A stretch of DNA of 64,000 nucleotides from an uncultured Agrobacterium sp. Lineage in GTDB: Bacteria; Pseudomonadota; Alphaproteobacteria; Rhizobiales; Rhizobiaceae. The notes under the pieces were generated by a model. That model was not told where the DNA came from and searched no databases. It was given only the letters and a program-made list of their open reading frames with translations. Each line of letters begins with the position of its first letter. Positions within the stretch are counted from its first letter, which is position 1. The stretch lies in the NCBI GenBank assembly GCA_913777615.1, contig CAJYTK010000020.1, positions 117,660 to 181,659 of the forward strand, read 5' to 3'. This document shows positions 8,377-16,900 of this stretch, one piece after another. A program made the position numbers and the translations under genes.

Positions 8377-8775
8377 ATGTCGATCACGGTACAGAAGACT
8401 ATTCCCGCGCAGCGCATGCACCAGTTCGATCAGATGGTCGATCGCTGGCTGGCAGAAGGCCCGATCAGGCTCGCGACCAATGCGACGATCACCGCCATGG
8501 ACAATGCCGGGATCCCGAAGGAAGAACAGGCCGCGATCATCGAGGACCGGGATATCATCATGCGCTACAACATGCGCCTCGGCGTCATCAGCGAAGTCTT
8601 CGCACCAGCCATCGAAAAGGCAGTGGCTTCAACCCGCTCAGGCAGCGAAGCGCAGGACGAAATCGCCCGGCTGATCGTTACGGCCATCGGCCTGCGCCAG
8701 AGCGATGACAGCGAGTTGGTGACCTTCACCTTCTCCAGCCAGGCCGAAGCGGATCTATTCGATCAGTCTGTCTGA
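8377..8775 (+). CDS. Hypothetical protein
   Basis: 132 residues starting MSITVQKTIPAQ; the ATG at 8377 has AAAGGAA 5-7 bases upstream, better than the in-frame ATG at 8353. The protein is soluble, mostly helical, mildly acidic, with no membrane segment or signal peptide and no motif I recognise. Codon use resembles the neighbouring genes, so it is probably real. It stands alone, 248 bases after the HxlR gene and tail-to-tail with the HNH gene. Confidence 0.65.
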   Translation: MSITVQKTIPAQRMHQFDQMVDRWLAEGPIRLATNATITAMDNAGIPKEEQAAIIEDRDIIMRYNMRLGVISEVFAPAIEKAVASTRSGSEAQDEIARLIVTAIGLRQSDDSELVTFTFSSQAEADLFDQSV

Positions 8776-8834
8776 AAGCTTCGCTGAACGCGCGCCTGGC
8801 GACCGCACATTTGTTTCCGCAGAAACCTCGCCGC

Positions 8835-9185
8835 TTAGGATTTGCGCCCACGGCCGAATGACTGCCGCGCGTCTTTGGCGGAGTCCGCAAAGCCCGGCGG
8901 CTTGTTTTTCACCCACGTAACAAAGGTCTGCACCGCAGGGTCTTCCAGAATCGCCTCGATCGTCGAGAATTTCTTGGCAAGTTGGGCGTCGGTGAAGATC
9001 GAATGGATCTGATCGTGGCAGACCCGGTGAAGGCACACGGTCTTCTTTCCGCCCTTGCTCTTGGGAACAAGATGATGCTGGACTTGCTGGTCATCCGGAA
9101 TGACGCGCTCGCACAATGGGCAGATCACCGGCTCTGGCGTCGGCTCGTCCCATGATTCCAGCTCGTCCCTGTTCTTTCGCGCCAT
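8835..9185 (-). CDS. HNH endonuclease-like protein
   Basis: 116 residues. A CPLC pair (about residues 22-25), then the HNH core QVQHHLVPKSKGGKKT with the catalytic-type HH, and LHRVCHDQIH as the second zinc/metal part. An unrelated helical tail ends with a basic segment. Free-standing HNH proteins of this size cut or nick DNA, and some are part of restriction or phage modules; nothing of that kind surrounds it here. The ATG at 9185 is the first in frame. It is preceded by AGGAAAGATCAAGCC, giving a usable ribosome site. Confidence 0.82.
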   Translation of the reverse strand: MARKNRDELESWDEPTPEPVICPLCERVIPDDQQVQHHLVPKSKGGKKTVCLHRVCHDQIHSIFTDAQLAKKFSTIEAILEDPAVQTFVTWVKNKPPGFADSAKDARQSFGRGRKS

Positions 9186-9367
9186 GGCTTGATCTTTCCT
9201 GTTCTGCGCACGGATACTGGTTACCTAAGTGGTAGGGGTATGACCTTGGTCCTCAAGCATGTCGCACACAGGTGTGCTGCGGTTTTGCAGTAGAGACATG
9301 CTTTCGCACGAAAAGATCAAAACCACGTGGCTTGTTCCGACGCCATCTCAATCGGACGACGTCGTCT

Positions 9368-9571
9368 TCACTCCTTTAACGTATCCGCAACGAGAGCATT
9401 GGCGTGCCCGTGGCCCAAGCCATGCTCCTGCTTCAGCCAGGCAACCAGCTCCATGTGCTTCTTGCCGCTCTGACTGCGAATGAGTTCTTTCCACTCTGCG
9501 ATCGGTCGGCCGTACTTGGCTTCGATGGACGGGAAATAGGAGGCTGGACCTTTCACAGGTTCTTTCGTCAT
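9368..9571 (-). CDS. DUF4287 domain-containing small protein
   Basis: 67 residues from ATG 9571 (MTKEPVKGPASYFPSIE). The body matches the DUF4287 pattern: SYFPSIEAKYGRPIAEWKEL, then KKHMELVAWLKQEHGLGHGHANALV. The helical, charged domain is found as a short protein or beside DUF5655 domains in many soil bacteria; no biochemical role is established to my knowledge. An in-frame extension to 9601 exists but is not needed. The neighbour on the right is in the opposite direction. Confidence 0.75.
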   Translation of the reverse strand: MTKEPVKGPASYFPSIEAKYGRPIAEWKELIRSQSGKKHMELVAWLKQEHGLGHGHANALVADTLKE

Positions 9572-9775
9572 GGCTGATCTGATACTCGATACATGTCCCA
9601 ACCAAGAATAGCACAGCGTTCAGCTTCGGTAACCTTTTATCGATCGTGATTTAGAACATGCTAACACACAGATGTGATCGACCGAACATGGGCAACTTCC
9701 AACGACCAGTCGGTGCAGGCCATTGGCGAAGCCGATCTCGTGGTTTAAATGGCCGATGGGGAATGGAGGGGCGCC

Positions 9776-10279
9776 ATGGGCTCGATGCAAAGAGGCTTGA
9801 TCAAGAACCTTTTGGAAGGCGGGGGATTTTATTCCTGGTCCTTGTCAACGAACCTGCTGACCGCCGATGGGGCTTTCGCGCAAATCTACGAGATCGATCA
9901 AGACGAACTGGCGAAGGGTATTCCGGTGGAAGCAATCCTCGAGAAGATTGTCGAGGAGGACCGGCCGCGTCTGGCCGAGCGTATCCATGATGTCATTCTG
10001 GGCGGCCCACCGCTCGTTTCGGCCTATCGGATCTATTGCGCAGGTGGAAAGGTGAAATCACTTCTGAGCATGGGATCCTGCGCAAAGGATGCCGACGGCG
10101 TGCCCTCGATCTATTCTGGCGTCGTGCTTGTTGAAAGGGAGGTCGACGCGAGTTTGGACGCCATGGGCCTCGAAACGCATATCGGCGCTGCGATCGAACT
10201 GGCGAAGGCGAAGAATTTCGAACTGACGGAACGCTACCTGTCGTCCGCCCTCAGATCGCTCTCGGTTGGCCTTTCATAA
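9776..10279 (+). CDS. PAS domain-containing protein
   Basis: 167 residues. Residues about 10-115 look like a PAS_3-type sensor: a GGFYSWSLSTNLLTADGAFAQIYEID start, the helix ...VEAILEKIVEEDRPRLAERIHDVI and the strands AYRIYCAGGKVKSLLSMGSC, SIYSGVVLVE. The C-terminal 45 residues are helical and hold no kinase, GGDEF or HTH domain, so it is a stand-alone sensor or adaptor. GGAGGGGCGCC immediately precedes ATG 9776. The response regulator and histidine kinase lie next door on the other strand, converging with this gene; a partnership is possible but only by position. Confidence 0.7.
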   Translation: MGSMQRGLIKNLLEGGGFYSWSLSTNLLTADGAFAQIYEIDQDELAKGIPVEAILEKIVEEDRPRLAERIHDVILGGPPLVSAYRIYCAGGKVKSLLSMGSCAKDADGVPSIYSGVVLVEREVDASLDAMGLETHIGAAIELAKAKNFELTERYLSSALRSLSVGLS

Positions 10280-10318
10280 ACGCTCCGGTGAACTCGCGGC
10301 CAACCACCAACGCTTTCG

Positions 10319-10687
10319 TCAGTTCAGAAGCTTCACGAGAGAAGACAACACTTCCCGCTCGGAGTAAGGCTTACCGACGAACCCTAACGGCCTGGACGCC
10401 TGCGCCTGCGCGCGGGTTCGCTCATCCAGGTTGGCGCTGACAAAGAGAGATGGCACGTCGAAACGGTCGCGCAGCACTGCGGCTGTCTCCACACCGTTCG
10501 TTCCGCGCGCAAGATTGACATCCATGATGGCGACGTCGACGGCTCCATCGACCTTTTCGGCAAGCGCAATTGCCTGCACCATGTCGGATGCCTGCCCGAC
10601 GACGGTGTGGCCGGCGTCGATCAGCATGTCCTCCAGGTCCAACGCCAGAAGCATCTCATCCTCGACGATCATCACACGCAGCGGCAT
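10319..10687 (-). CDS. Single-domain response regulator
   Basis: 122 residues comprising only a receiver domain: MIVEDE acidic pair near residues 9-11, phospho-acceptor Asp56 in AIMDVNLA, and the conserved lysine in FVGKPYSE. No output domain follows, as in CheY/Rec-only proteins or the receivers paired with HWE-type kinases in rhizobia. Its ATG overlaps the kinase stop (TGATG), so the two are translationally coupled. It probably accepts or drains phosphate from the upstream kinase and passes it to an unseen partner. Confidence 0.88.
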   Translation of the reverse strand: MPLRVMIVEDEMLLALDLEDMLIDAGHTVVGQASDMVQAIALAEKVDGAVDVAIMDVNLARGTNGVETAAVLRDRFDVPSLFVSANLDERTRAQAQASRPLGFVGKPYSEREVLSSLVKLLN

Positions 10688-12078
10688 CAACGTGCCCCCG
10701 CCGGGAATGTTATCGTCCACGGGCCACGGCCATCCGGGCGCGAGATCGTGCCGTCTATCTGGCTTGCCATGCTGGCGGTCAGGCGTTCCGACAACTCACT
10801 GGATGATGCACTTTCATAGCCAGTGATGCTGAGCACGCACTCATCAGGCGAATTGCGTTTCAAGCTCACCTGAATCGGACCGCTGCTCGAACGGTCACGC
10901 GGCAAATCATGCACCAGTTCGCTGACAATCACCGAAACCGGGATCGCGCGCTCCGTGGGAAGGGCGATATCATCGACATCGACTTCGATCTCGGCTCCCC
11001 CAGCAAGGTTCATGTCTCTGCAAAGCTTGTCGAGATGCTCTGCCATGTTCACCGACAGCGAGTTCTGATCGCGGTAGAGACCTTCATGCACGGAGATGAT
11101 CGCGCGCACGCGCGAGATTGCCCGATCGAAAGCTTGGGCAACCGCAGGCTCCTCCAGGCGGCGCGCCTGAAGGCGCAAGGTGCTGATAACCAGTTGCAGG
11201 CTGTTCTTGACGCGGTGGTTCACCTCGGCCAGCAGGAGATCCTTTTGAGCGACGAGTTCGCTCTTCTCTTCGAGCGCCGCAGACAGTGCCGCCTCGCGCT
11301 CGCGGTCTGCCGTCACGTCCATCAGGACGCCGATCATCCTCACCTTGCCCGTCGATGTTCTTAAGACTTCGCCGCGCGAGGAAACGTGCCGCACAGTGCC
11401 TGAATCGACAATGCGATAGTCGAAATTCGTCACGGTATGGTCGGGTGAGGCGATGGTCGAGGCGAGGGCCTCACGAACACGCACCAGATCCTCTGGATGC
11501 ATCTTTGCAAAGAACGGGGCGGCCACCGGTCCACCCTCCCCCGGCTCGAAACCGAACATCACATCGACAGCGCCACTGCGGCGCCAGAGGTCTGTCTCCG
11601 GTTCGTATTCCCAGGACGCGAGGTCGGCGGCATGGAGGGCGACGCGCAGACGGGCATCGGCCTCGCGCGCCTTCAGAACGCTTTTCGTGACGTCCATCGG
11701 ATTCTGGATGATGAATGCCGTCTTTCCGTCAGGCCCGGGGACGGGCGTGTGGACAGGTGTCCAGAACTTCTGCAAGAAACCACCACCCGGCTGCGGAATA
11801 TCGTACTGAATAACCGCCATCTCATGCGGCTTTCCGGTTGCAAGCACATGGCGGAGGGACACTTCCAGCGGACCTTGCTCGACGGTTCCGGCGGCATCGG
11901 GATTTTCCGGAAACGCCTCGAGAATGGAGCGACCGACGATATCATCGAGCGTGCGGTCCGCCAGTGCCAGATAGGCATTGCTGGCAGCAACGATAACGAG
12001 ATCGGGATCGAGGATCAGATAGGGCTGCGGCATCCCTTGCACGATTGCGACGAGATCGGTGGATGTCAGACTGCGCAA
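10687..12078 (-). CDS. PAS-PAS HWE/HisKA_2-type sensor histidine kinase with an atypical ATPase region
   Basis: 463 residues, no membrane helix, so cytoplasmic. PAS domain 1 about residues 10-130, PAS/PAC domain 2 about 140-260, a short coiled coil, then the HisKA_2 helix pair with His288 in AEVNHRVKNSLQL. The following region should be an ATP-binding HATPase domain. Instead of the usual NELVTNALKHA N-box it reads SELVHDLPRDRSSSG, so the magnesium-chelating asparagine is absent, and no clear G-box with GLGL is seen near the C-terminus (FPAGAR end is normal). The protein may be a poor kinase, a phosphatase, or a dimeric scaffold. It is co-transcribed with the receiver protein that follows. Confidence 0.82.
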   Translation of the reverse strand: MRSLTSTDLVAIVQGMPQPYLILDPDLVIVAASNAYLALADRTLDDIVGRSILEAFPENPDAAGTVEQGPLEVSLRHVLATGKPHEMAVIQYDIPQPGGGFLQKFWTPVHTPVPGPDGKTAFIIQNPMDVTKSVLKAREADARLRVALHAADLASWEYEPETDLWRRSGAVDVMFGFEPGEGGPVAAPFFAKMHPEDLVRVREALASTIASPDHTVTNFDYRIVDSGTVRHVSSRGEVLRTSTGKVRMIGVLMDVTADREREAALSAALEEKSELVAQKDLLLAEVNHRVKNSLQLVISTLRLQARRLEEPAVAQAFDRAISRVRAIISVHEGLYRDQNSLSVNMAEHLDKLCRDMNLAGGAEIEVDVDDIALPTERAIPVSVIVSELVHDLPRDRSSSGPIQVSLKRNSPDECVLSITGYESASSSELSERLTASMASQIDGTISRPDGRGPWTITFPAGAR

Positions 12079-12463
12079 GGGGAGTGGTTCTCCAGAATGG
12101 TTGTCGTAGTTCGATGACGATTATCTAAAGTGTTCCAGTCCTGAGACTTGACGAAATCCAACGCGATTAACACGCGGCATGCAAAAAGGTTTCATCAGAA
12201 CGCATCCTGGATTTGAACTATTTGCTCTGCCTTGACGCCGTGTTTGTCGCGGGTCCCCTTTGTGGTCTCTATGATTGACGGCGTGGGCCTAAGACCGATC
12301 CGTTCGCGATCGGGATGACATCCTTGAAGGATGCCATCGCGTTTATTACGTGAGCGCAAGCGCCTCGGCTGCAAGATGTCGCCCACCAGAATAGAGTGTA
12401 GGAATTTCGTCTTTCAGCTTCTAAATGAGGCCGGGAAAAAATAAGCGGCATGCGGAGGTACCA
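12079..12463. other. Gene-poor gap between kinase and diguanylate cyclase
   Basis: These 385 bases should carry the divergent promoters of the kinase (minus) and the diguanylate cyclase (plus). Short frames here have no recognisable protein. A small inverted repeat CCGATC...GATCGG is present near 12293-12313. I see no RNA gene. Confidence 0.5.
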
Positions 12464-13309
12464 TTGAAGAAGATCAAATCGTCCCTCGTCGCGAAAACCT
12501 TCCTCGTCTGCTTCGTCAGCGTCCACGTGCCGCTGATAGCGCTTGTCGCCTATCTATCGATGGGGTTTGAGCTCGGGACTTTACCGGTCTTCCTTCTCAT
12601 CCTTGGGGCAACCCTGGTTGGGACGGCGCTTTGCCTGTTCGCCATCTGGCGGCTGATCCGACCCCTCAACCTGCTGGCAGACGCCATGAAGCGGTATCCG
12701 GAGGACAAGGGGATCTTGAGGCTTTATCCGAAATCCCGCGATGAAATCGGCACCGTGACAGACATCGCGCGTTCGACGCTCCTGCAAGTCGAGAGCTTGA
12801 CCAGGCAGTTGACGCATCAGGCAACGACGGATTTTCTGACAGGGCTTGGAAACCGCCGGGCGCTGATGGAACAGATGCCGATCATTCGCGCCAAGGCCGC
12901 ACGGCCGGAGGAAGCAGTGTCGCTCATCCTGTTCGATCTCGATCACTTCAAGCGCATCAACGATGAATACGGCCACGATGCTGGCGACAGCGTTTTGATG
13001 GCAATCGGCGAAGCGGTGAAGGATCACCTGCGCCCGTACGATTATGCCGCACGCATGGGTGGCGAAGAGTTCTGCATCGTCCTGCCCGGCGCCGACCTCG
13101 CCGCCGCTGAGTCCGTGGCAGAACGCCTGCGCCTTGCCGTCGAAAGCCGCGTGGTGGAGCCACTACCCAAAGGCCGCATCACCTGCAGCTTCGGCGTTGC
13201 CCAGGCCCGCCCGAACGAGAGGCTGCAGGAACTGCTTTTGCGCGCCGACGCCGCGCTCTACACTGCAAAGGATCAGGGCAGAAACGTTGTGGTTCGGGCG
13301 CAGCCATAA
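12464..13309 (+). CDS. Membrane-anchored diguanylate cyclase (HAMP-like, GGDEF)
   Basis: About 281 residues. Two hydrophobic segments near the N-terminus with almost no periplasmic loop, a HAMP-like linker (IRPLNLLADAMKRYPED), then a complete GGDEF domain: DFLTGLGNRRAL, FDLDHFKRINDEYGHDAGD, the active site MGGEEF, and ITCSFGVA. An RPYD motif sits five residues before GGEEF, matching the RxxD inhibitory site for c-di-GMP. It should make c-di-GMP and be product-inhibited. The TTG at 12464 is preceded by GGAGG at 5 bases, whereas the in-frame ATG at 12425 has no ribosome site; I prefer TTG. Confidence 0.88.
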   Translation: MKKIKSSLVAKTFLVCFVSVHVPLIALVAYLSMGFELGTLPVFLLILGATLVGTALCLFAIWRLIRPLNLLADAMKRYPEDKGILRLYPKSRDEIGTVTDIARSTLLQVESLTRQLTHQATTDFLTGLGNRRALMEQMPIIRAKAARPEEAVSLILFDLDHFKRINDEYGHDAGDSVLMAIGEAVKDHLRPYDYAARMGGEEFCIVLPGADLAAAESVAERLRLAVESRVVEPLPKGRITCSFGVAQARPNERLQELLLRADAALYTAKDQGRNVVVRAQP

Positions 13310-13338
13310 GGAGCAACGCGCTGGGTGATACGCGCGAT

Positions 13339-13995
13339 CTATGGCGCGTCTGAGCCAGCTAAACACGCAACGGCCTGAACCGTCCCATTCTCCAAACGCA
13401 CGTGCACCCGCGTTTCCCCTTGGTGGGAAACAACCCTCAAGCCGTCCTCCAACTCCACCGTCTCCATCTCGTCCGCATCGATGCGAGATGCGATACCGAG
13501 GCACTTGGCGTGGGCCTCCTTTGCCGTCCAGCGCGTAATGAGGGTTGTGTCCGTGGCGCCCTGGAGGACCAGTCGCTCGGTGCGCGTGAAGCTGTCTTCT
13601 GGTGGTGGCTCGGTGTCCAAGGGCTCAATATCGACACCGATGGGCAAACGGCTGAGGCCGATCAGGCAATGGGGGAAGCGGCCAGCGAGGCTGATGTGCC
13701 AGCCTTCTGGATGGAGAACCTGCGGCGCGCCGATCCCGGTTCTGCCGATGGTGATCTCATCTGGGTGCAGACCGCAGAACCGGGCCAGAAGCAGCTTGGC
13801 CAGGCGTCGGCGCAGAACGCGCATGCCCGCCTCAGGCTTCGATGCCAGATCCTGCAAATCGGCAGCAGAGAGCATCGCTCCTCCCGCCAGTCTTTCAGTC
13901 TCAGGCTCGTCGAGCCGCAGATACCAGACCACCGGCGCATCGCCGGGGGCTTTTGTCAGATCGTCCGCGCCGGAAAGCCAGACGGTTTCGCTCAT
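13339..13995 (-). CDS. 4'-phosphopantetheinyl transferase (Sfp-type)
   Basis: 218 residues with the two superfamily motifs: GVDIEP (Asp122, Glu124 for Mg2+) and WTAKEAHAKCLG (Trp156, Lys159, Glu160, Lys164). Enzymes of this type move the phosphopantetheine arm of CoA to a conserved serine of carrier proteins. Its ATG overlaps the stop of the upstream synthetase (ATGA), so it is made together with it and is the obvious activator of the carrier domain at Ser581 of that protein. A separate AcpS for fatty-acid synthesis would be expected elsewhere in the genome. Confidence 0.92.
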   Translation of the reverse strand: MSETVWLSGADDLTKAPGDAPVVWYLRLDEPETERLAGGAMLSAADLQDLASKPEAGMRVLRRRLAKLLLARFCGLHPDEITIGRTGIGAPQVLHPEGWHISLAGRFPHCLIGLSRLPIGVDIEPLDTEPPPEDSFTRTERLVLQGATDTTLITRWTAKEAHAKCLGIASRIDADEMETVELEDGLRVVSHQGETRVHVRLENGTVQAVACLAGSDAP

Positions 13996-16900
13996 GCGCT
14001 GCGCACGGGCTGTGCGGGAGAGCCTTCCCAGGAGGTTCCAGTCGGCAGCGTCTCGCCCTTCATCACGACCGAGAGATCGCCTAGCTGGGCGTCATCGCCG
14101 ATTTCTGCGTCATAGAGCACGATGGCATAGGAGCCGATCACCGCACGATCACCCACCGTGACACTGCTGACCTTCATCACCCGGTCTTCGAACAGATGCG
14201 TTTGCAGACCGGAAAATTCGTTCAGCGCCACCTCGTCGCCAATATGCACCAGATCATGCTCGGTGATATCGGTCGTGTCGATGAAGCAGTCCCGGCCGAT
14301 CTTCGAGCCGAGAAGTCGCAGATAGACGGAAAGCCACGGCGTTCCCCGCAAGGGTTGCAAGAGGTTCGGCACCGCCAGGTTTTCATACGTTGCGGTCACC
14401 AGCTCGGTGCGCCAGACGAAGGTGCTCCACAGCGGCTTGGTCGTCGGCTTGTATCGCCCCATCACCACCCATTTCAGCGCAACGACGGAGAAGCCGCAGG
14501 CGAGCGCGAAAGCGATGTAGAGAAAGGGAAAGACAATGGCGATCAGCAAATGGCTGTCGTCATAATCCTGAATGTCTCCGACAATGGAAAAGAGAATGCT
14601 GAAGAAGGCGAGGAACAGGGTCAGCGGCAAGATCACGCGGATCGCTTCGATGGCAAGGCGTGTCGCAACAAGCCGCGGACGAGGATTGAAACGCGATCCC
14701 TCATCGAAAAGGCCGACGGCCTGGCGCACAGGCAGCGAAATCGGCGGAGAACCGAACCATGTGCCATCCGGCTGTTCGGCGCCTCCATCCGCCGGTGGCT
14801 TGGAAAGCACGCCGATCAGCGTGCCGTCGGCAATCCTGGCGCCGGTTGGTAGCACGGCGGAGTTGCCGATGAAGGAGCGGCGGCCGATACGGGTATGCGC
14901 AAGCTCGATGATGCCCGGCTCGTGGCGCGCCGCGCCAAAGACCACGCCATCGGCGATGAAGCTTTCCGGCCCGATATCGACGAGATCCGGCACGATTTTC
15001 GCGGCAGTGGAAATCTCGGCACGTTTGCCTATCCTGACCCCGAGTGCGCGGTACCAGGGTAGCACGTATAGCGTGGCATAGATCGGGTGTAGCAGCGCCA
15101 GCGCCATATCCGTCACCTGCTGGACGAACCAGAAGCGCAGGTAGAACCAGCTATGGATCGAGTAACGCCCTGGCCGCACCGGCCCGAGAATGAGACGCTT
15201 GGCTGCGACCGTCAAAACGCACATCAGGACGATATAGGTAAGCGCCAGGATCGGAGAGAGCAGCAGATAGGAGTACCCGTCGGTGTTCCAGTCGATTTCG
15301 ATCATCGCAATCAGGCCCGGCGCAATCGGCAGGATGGCGACGATGGGAAGAATGGCGGCGGCGATGAAAAGTCCGATGCCGACCAGCAGGCGGCGCATCA
15401 ACCCCGCCTCCTCATCGCGCTTGGCCACGCGCCCGGTCGCGATGCATTTGGCTGGAGAGCCGTTCCAGATTTCGCCAGCCGGGATCGACTGGTTCATCGG
15501 CAGCGACGACAGATCCTCAAGCGATGCCGCGTCACCCACCACGCTGTTGCGCCCGACAACCGCCATGGTGCCGATAGACGCGCTGTTGCCGATGCGAGCG
15601 GACCCCAGACGCAGCAGGCCGCGCTCCACCGAGCTCGTGGCCAGCATCGCATAATCGCTGAGAATGGCGTCGTCGCCAATGCTCACGAGATCGGCCGTAT
15701 CGATCGCGACGGTGCCGATAAAAGCGCGGCGGCCGATCTTGGCACCGAGCAGCCGGTAATAGAGCCGGATCATCGGCGTACCGCTGAGGTAGGGTGTCGC
15801 GATCGTGTCGGAGAGACGCCGCACGAACCACCAGCGCAGGTAATAGCTTCCCCAGAGCGGATAATCGCCCGCCCTGTAGCGACCGATGATCAGCCACTTG
15901 CTGAGGATGGCAAACACCATGCCGAGCGGCGGAATGAAGATGAAGCTGAGGCCGCTCATCAACAGCGCCGAAACGCGGCCCAGATCCTCGACCAGATAGG
16001 TATAGGCGAGATATGGGAAAAACCACTGCAATCCCGCCACCGCATAGATCGGCACCAGCGCAAGCGTCTGGAGCGCAAAGCAGAGCCGCTTCTGGAACGT
16101 GCTGACCCGGTGGAAGGGTTCCAGCACAGCGCTGTCGGCCATCACCCGGTCGCGCAGCCGCTCCGCAAGCCGCCGGATGGTAGGCGCGGCATAAAGATCC
16201 TGAATGGAGACGCCCGCAAGGCCCGGCGATTTGCGCAGCGCGGAAGCAAGTCTTGCAGCTTTCAGCGAATGTCCGCCGAGATCTTCAAACAGATCGTCCT
16301 CCACCGACACCTTCTGCGGCGCGAAAGCGTCCGACCAGATGGCATGCAGCTGAATTTCCAGCGGCGTTTCCGGCGCAACAGTTTCGCGGTCCGACGTGGT
16401 GACCACCAGCGGACGCTGAAGCGCCTTGCGATCCACCTTGCCGGAAGCGGGAAGTGTCGGCAGCGCCTCCAGCACCTGATAGGCGGCGGGCCGCATATAG
16501 TTCGGCAAGCGGTCATTGACGCGCTTGCGAGCCGCGTCGATGTCGATCGCCCCACTGCCACGCGCCACCAGGAAGGCAGCCAGCAACTCCGACCCGTCAT
16601 CATCGCGGAAGAGATGCACGACAGCCTGCGCCACGGCGCTATCCTCGGCAATTACCGCCTCGATTTCCGCCAGCTCGACGCGGAAACCACGGATTTTCAC
16701 CTGCGTGTCGATGCGGCCCATGAATTCGATATCACCGACGGAATCGAGCCGCACCAGATCGCCGGAACGGTAGATCCGGGCAGGCTTGCCATCCGGCCCG
16801 TTGAACGGCGTCATGACAAATTTGTCTGCGGTCAGGTCGGGGCGGTTCACATAGCCGCAGCTCACTCCCGGCCCGCCGATCACGAGCTCGCCCTCAGTGC

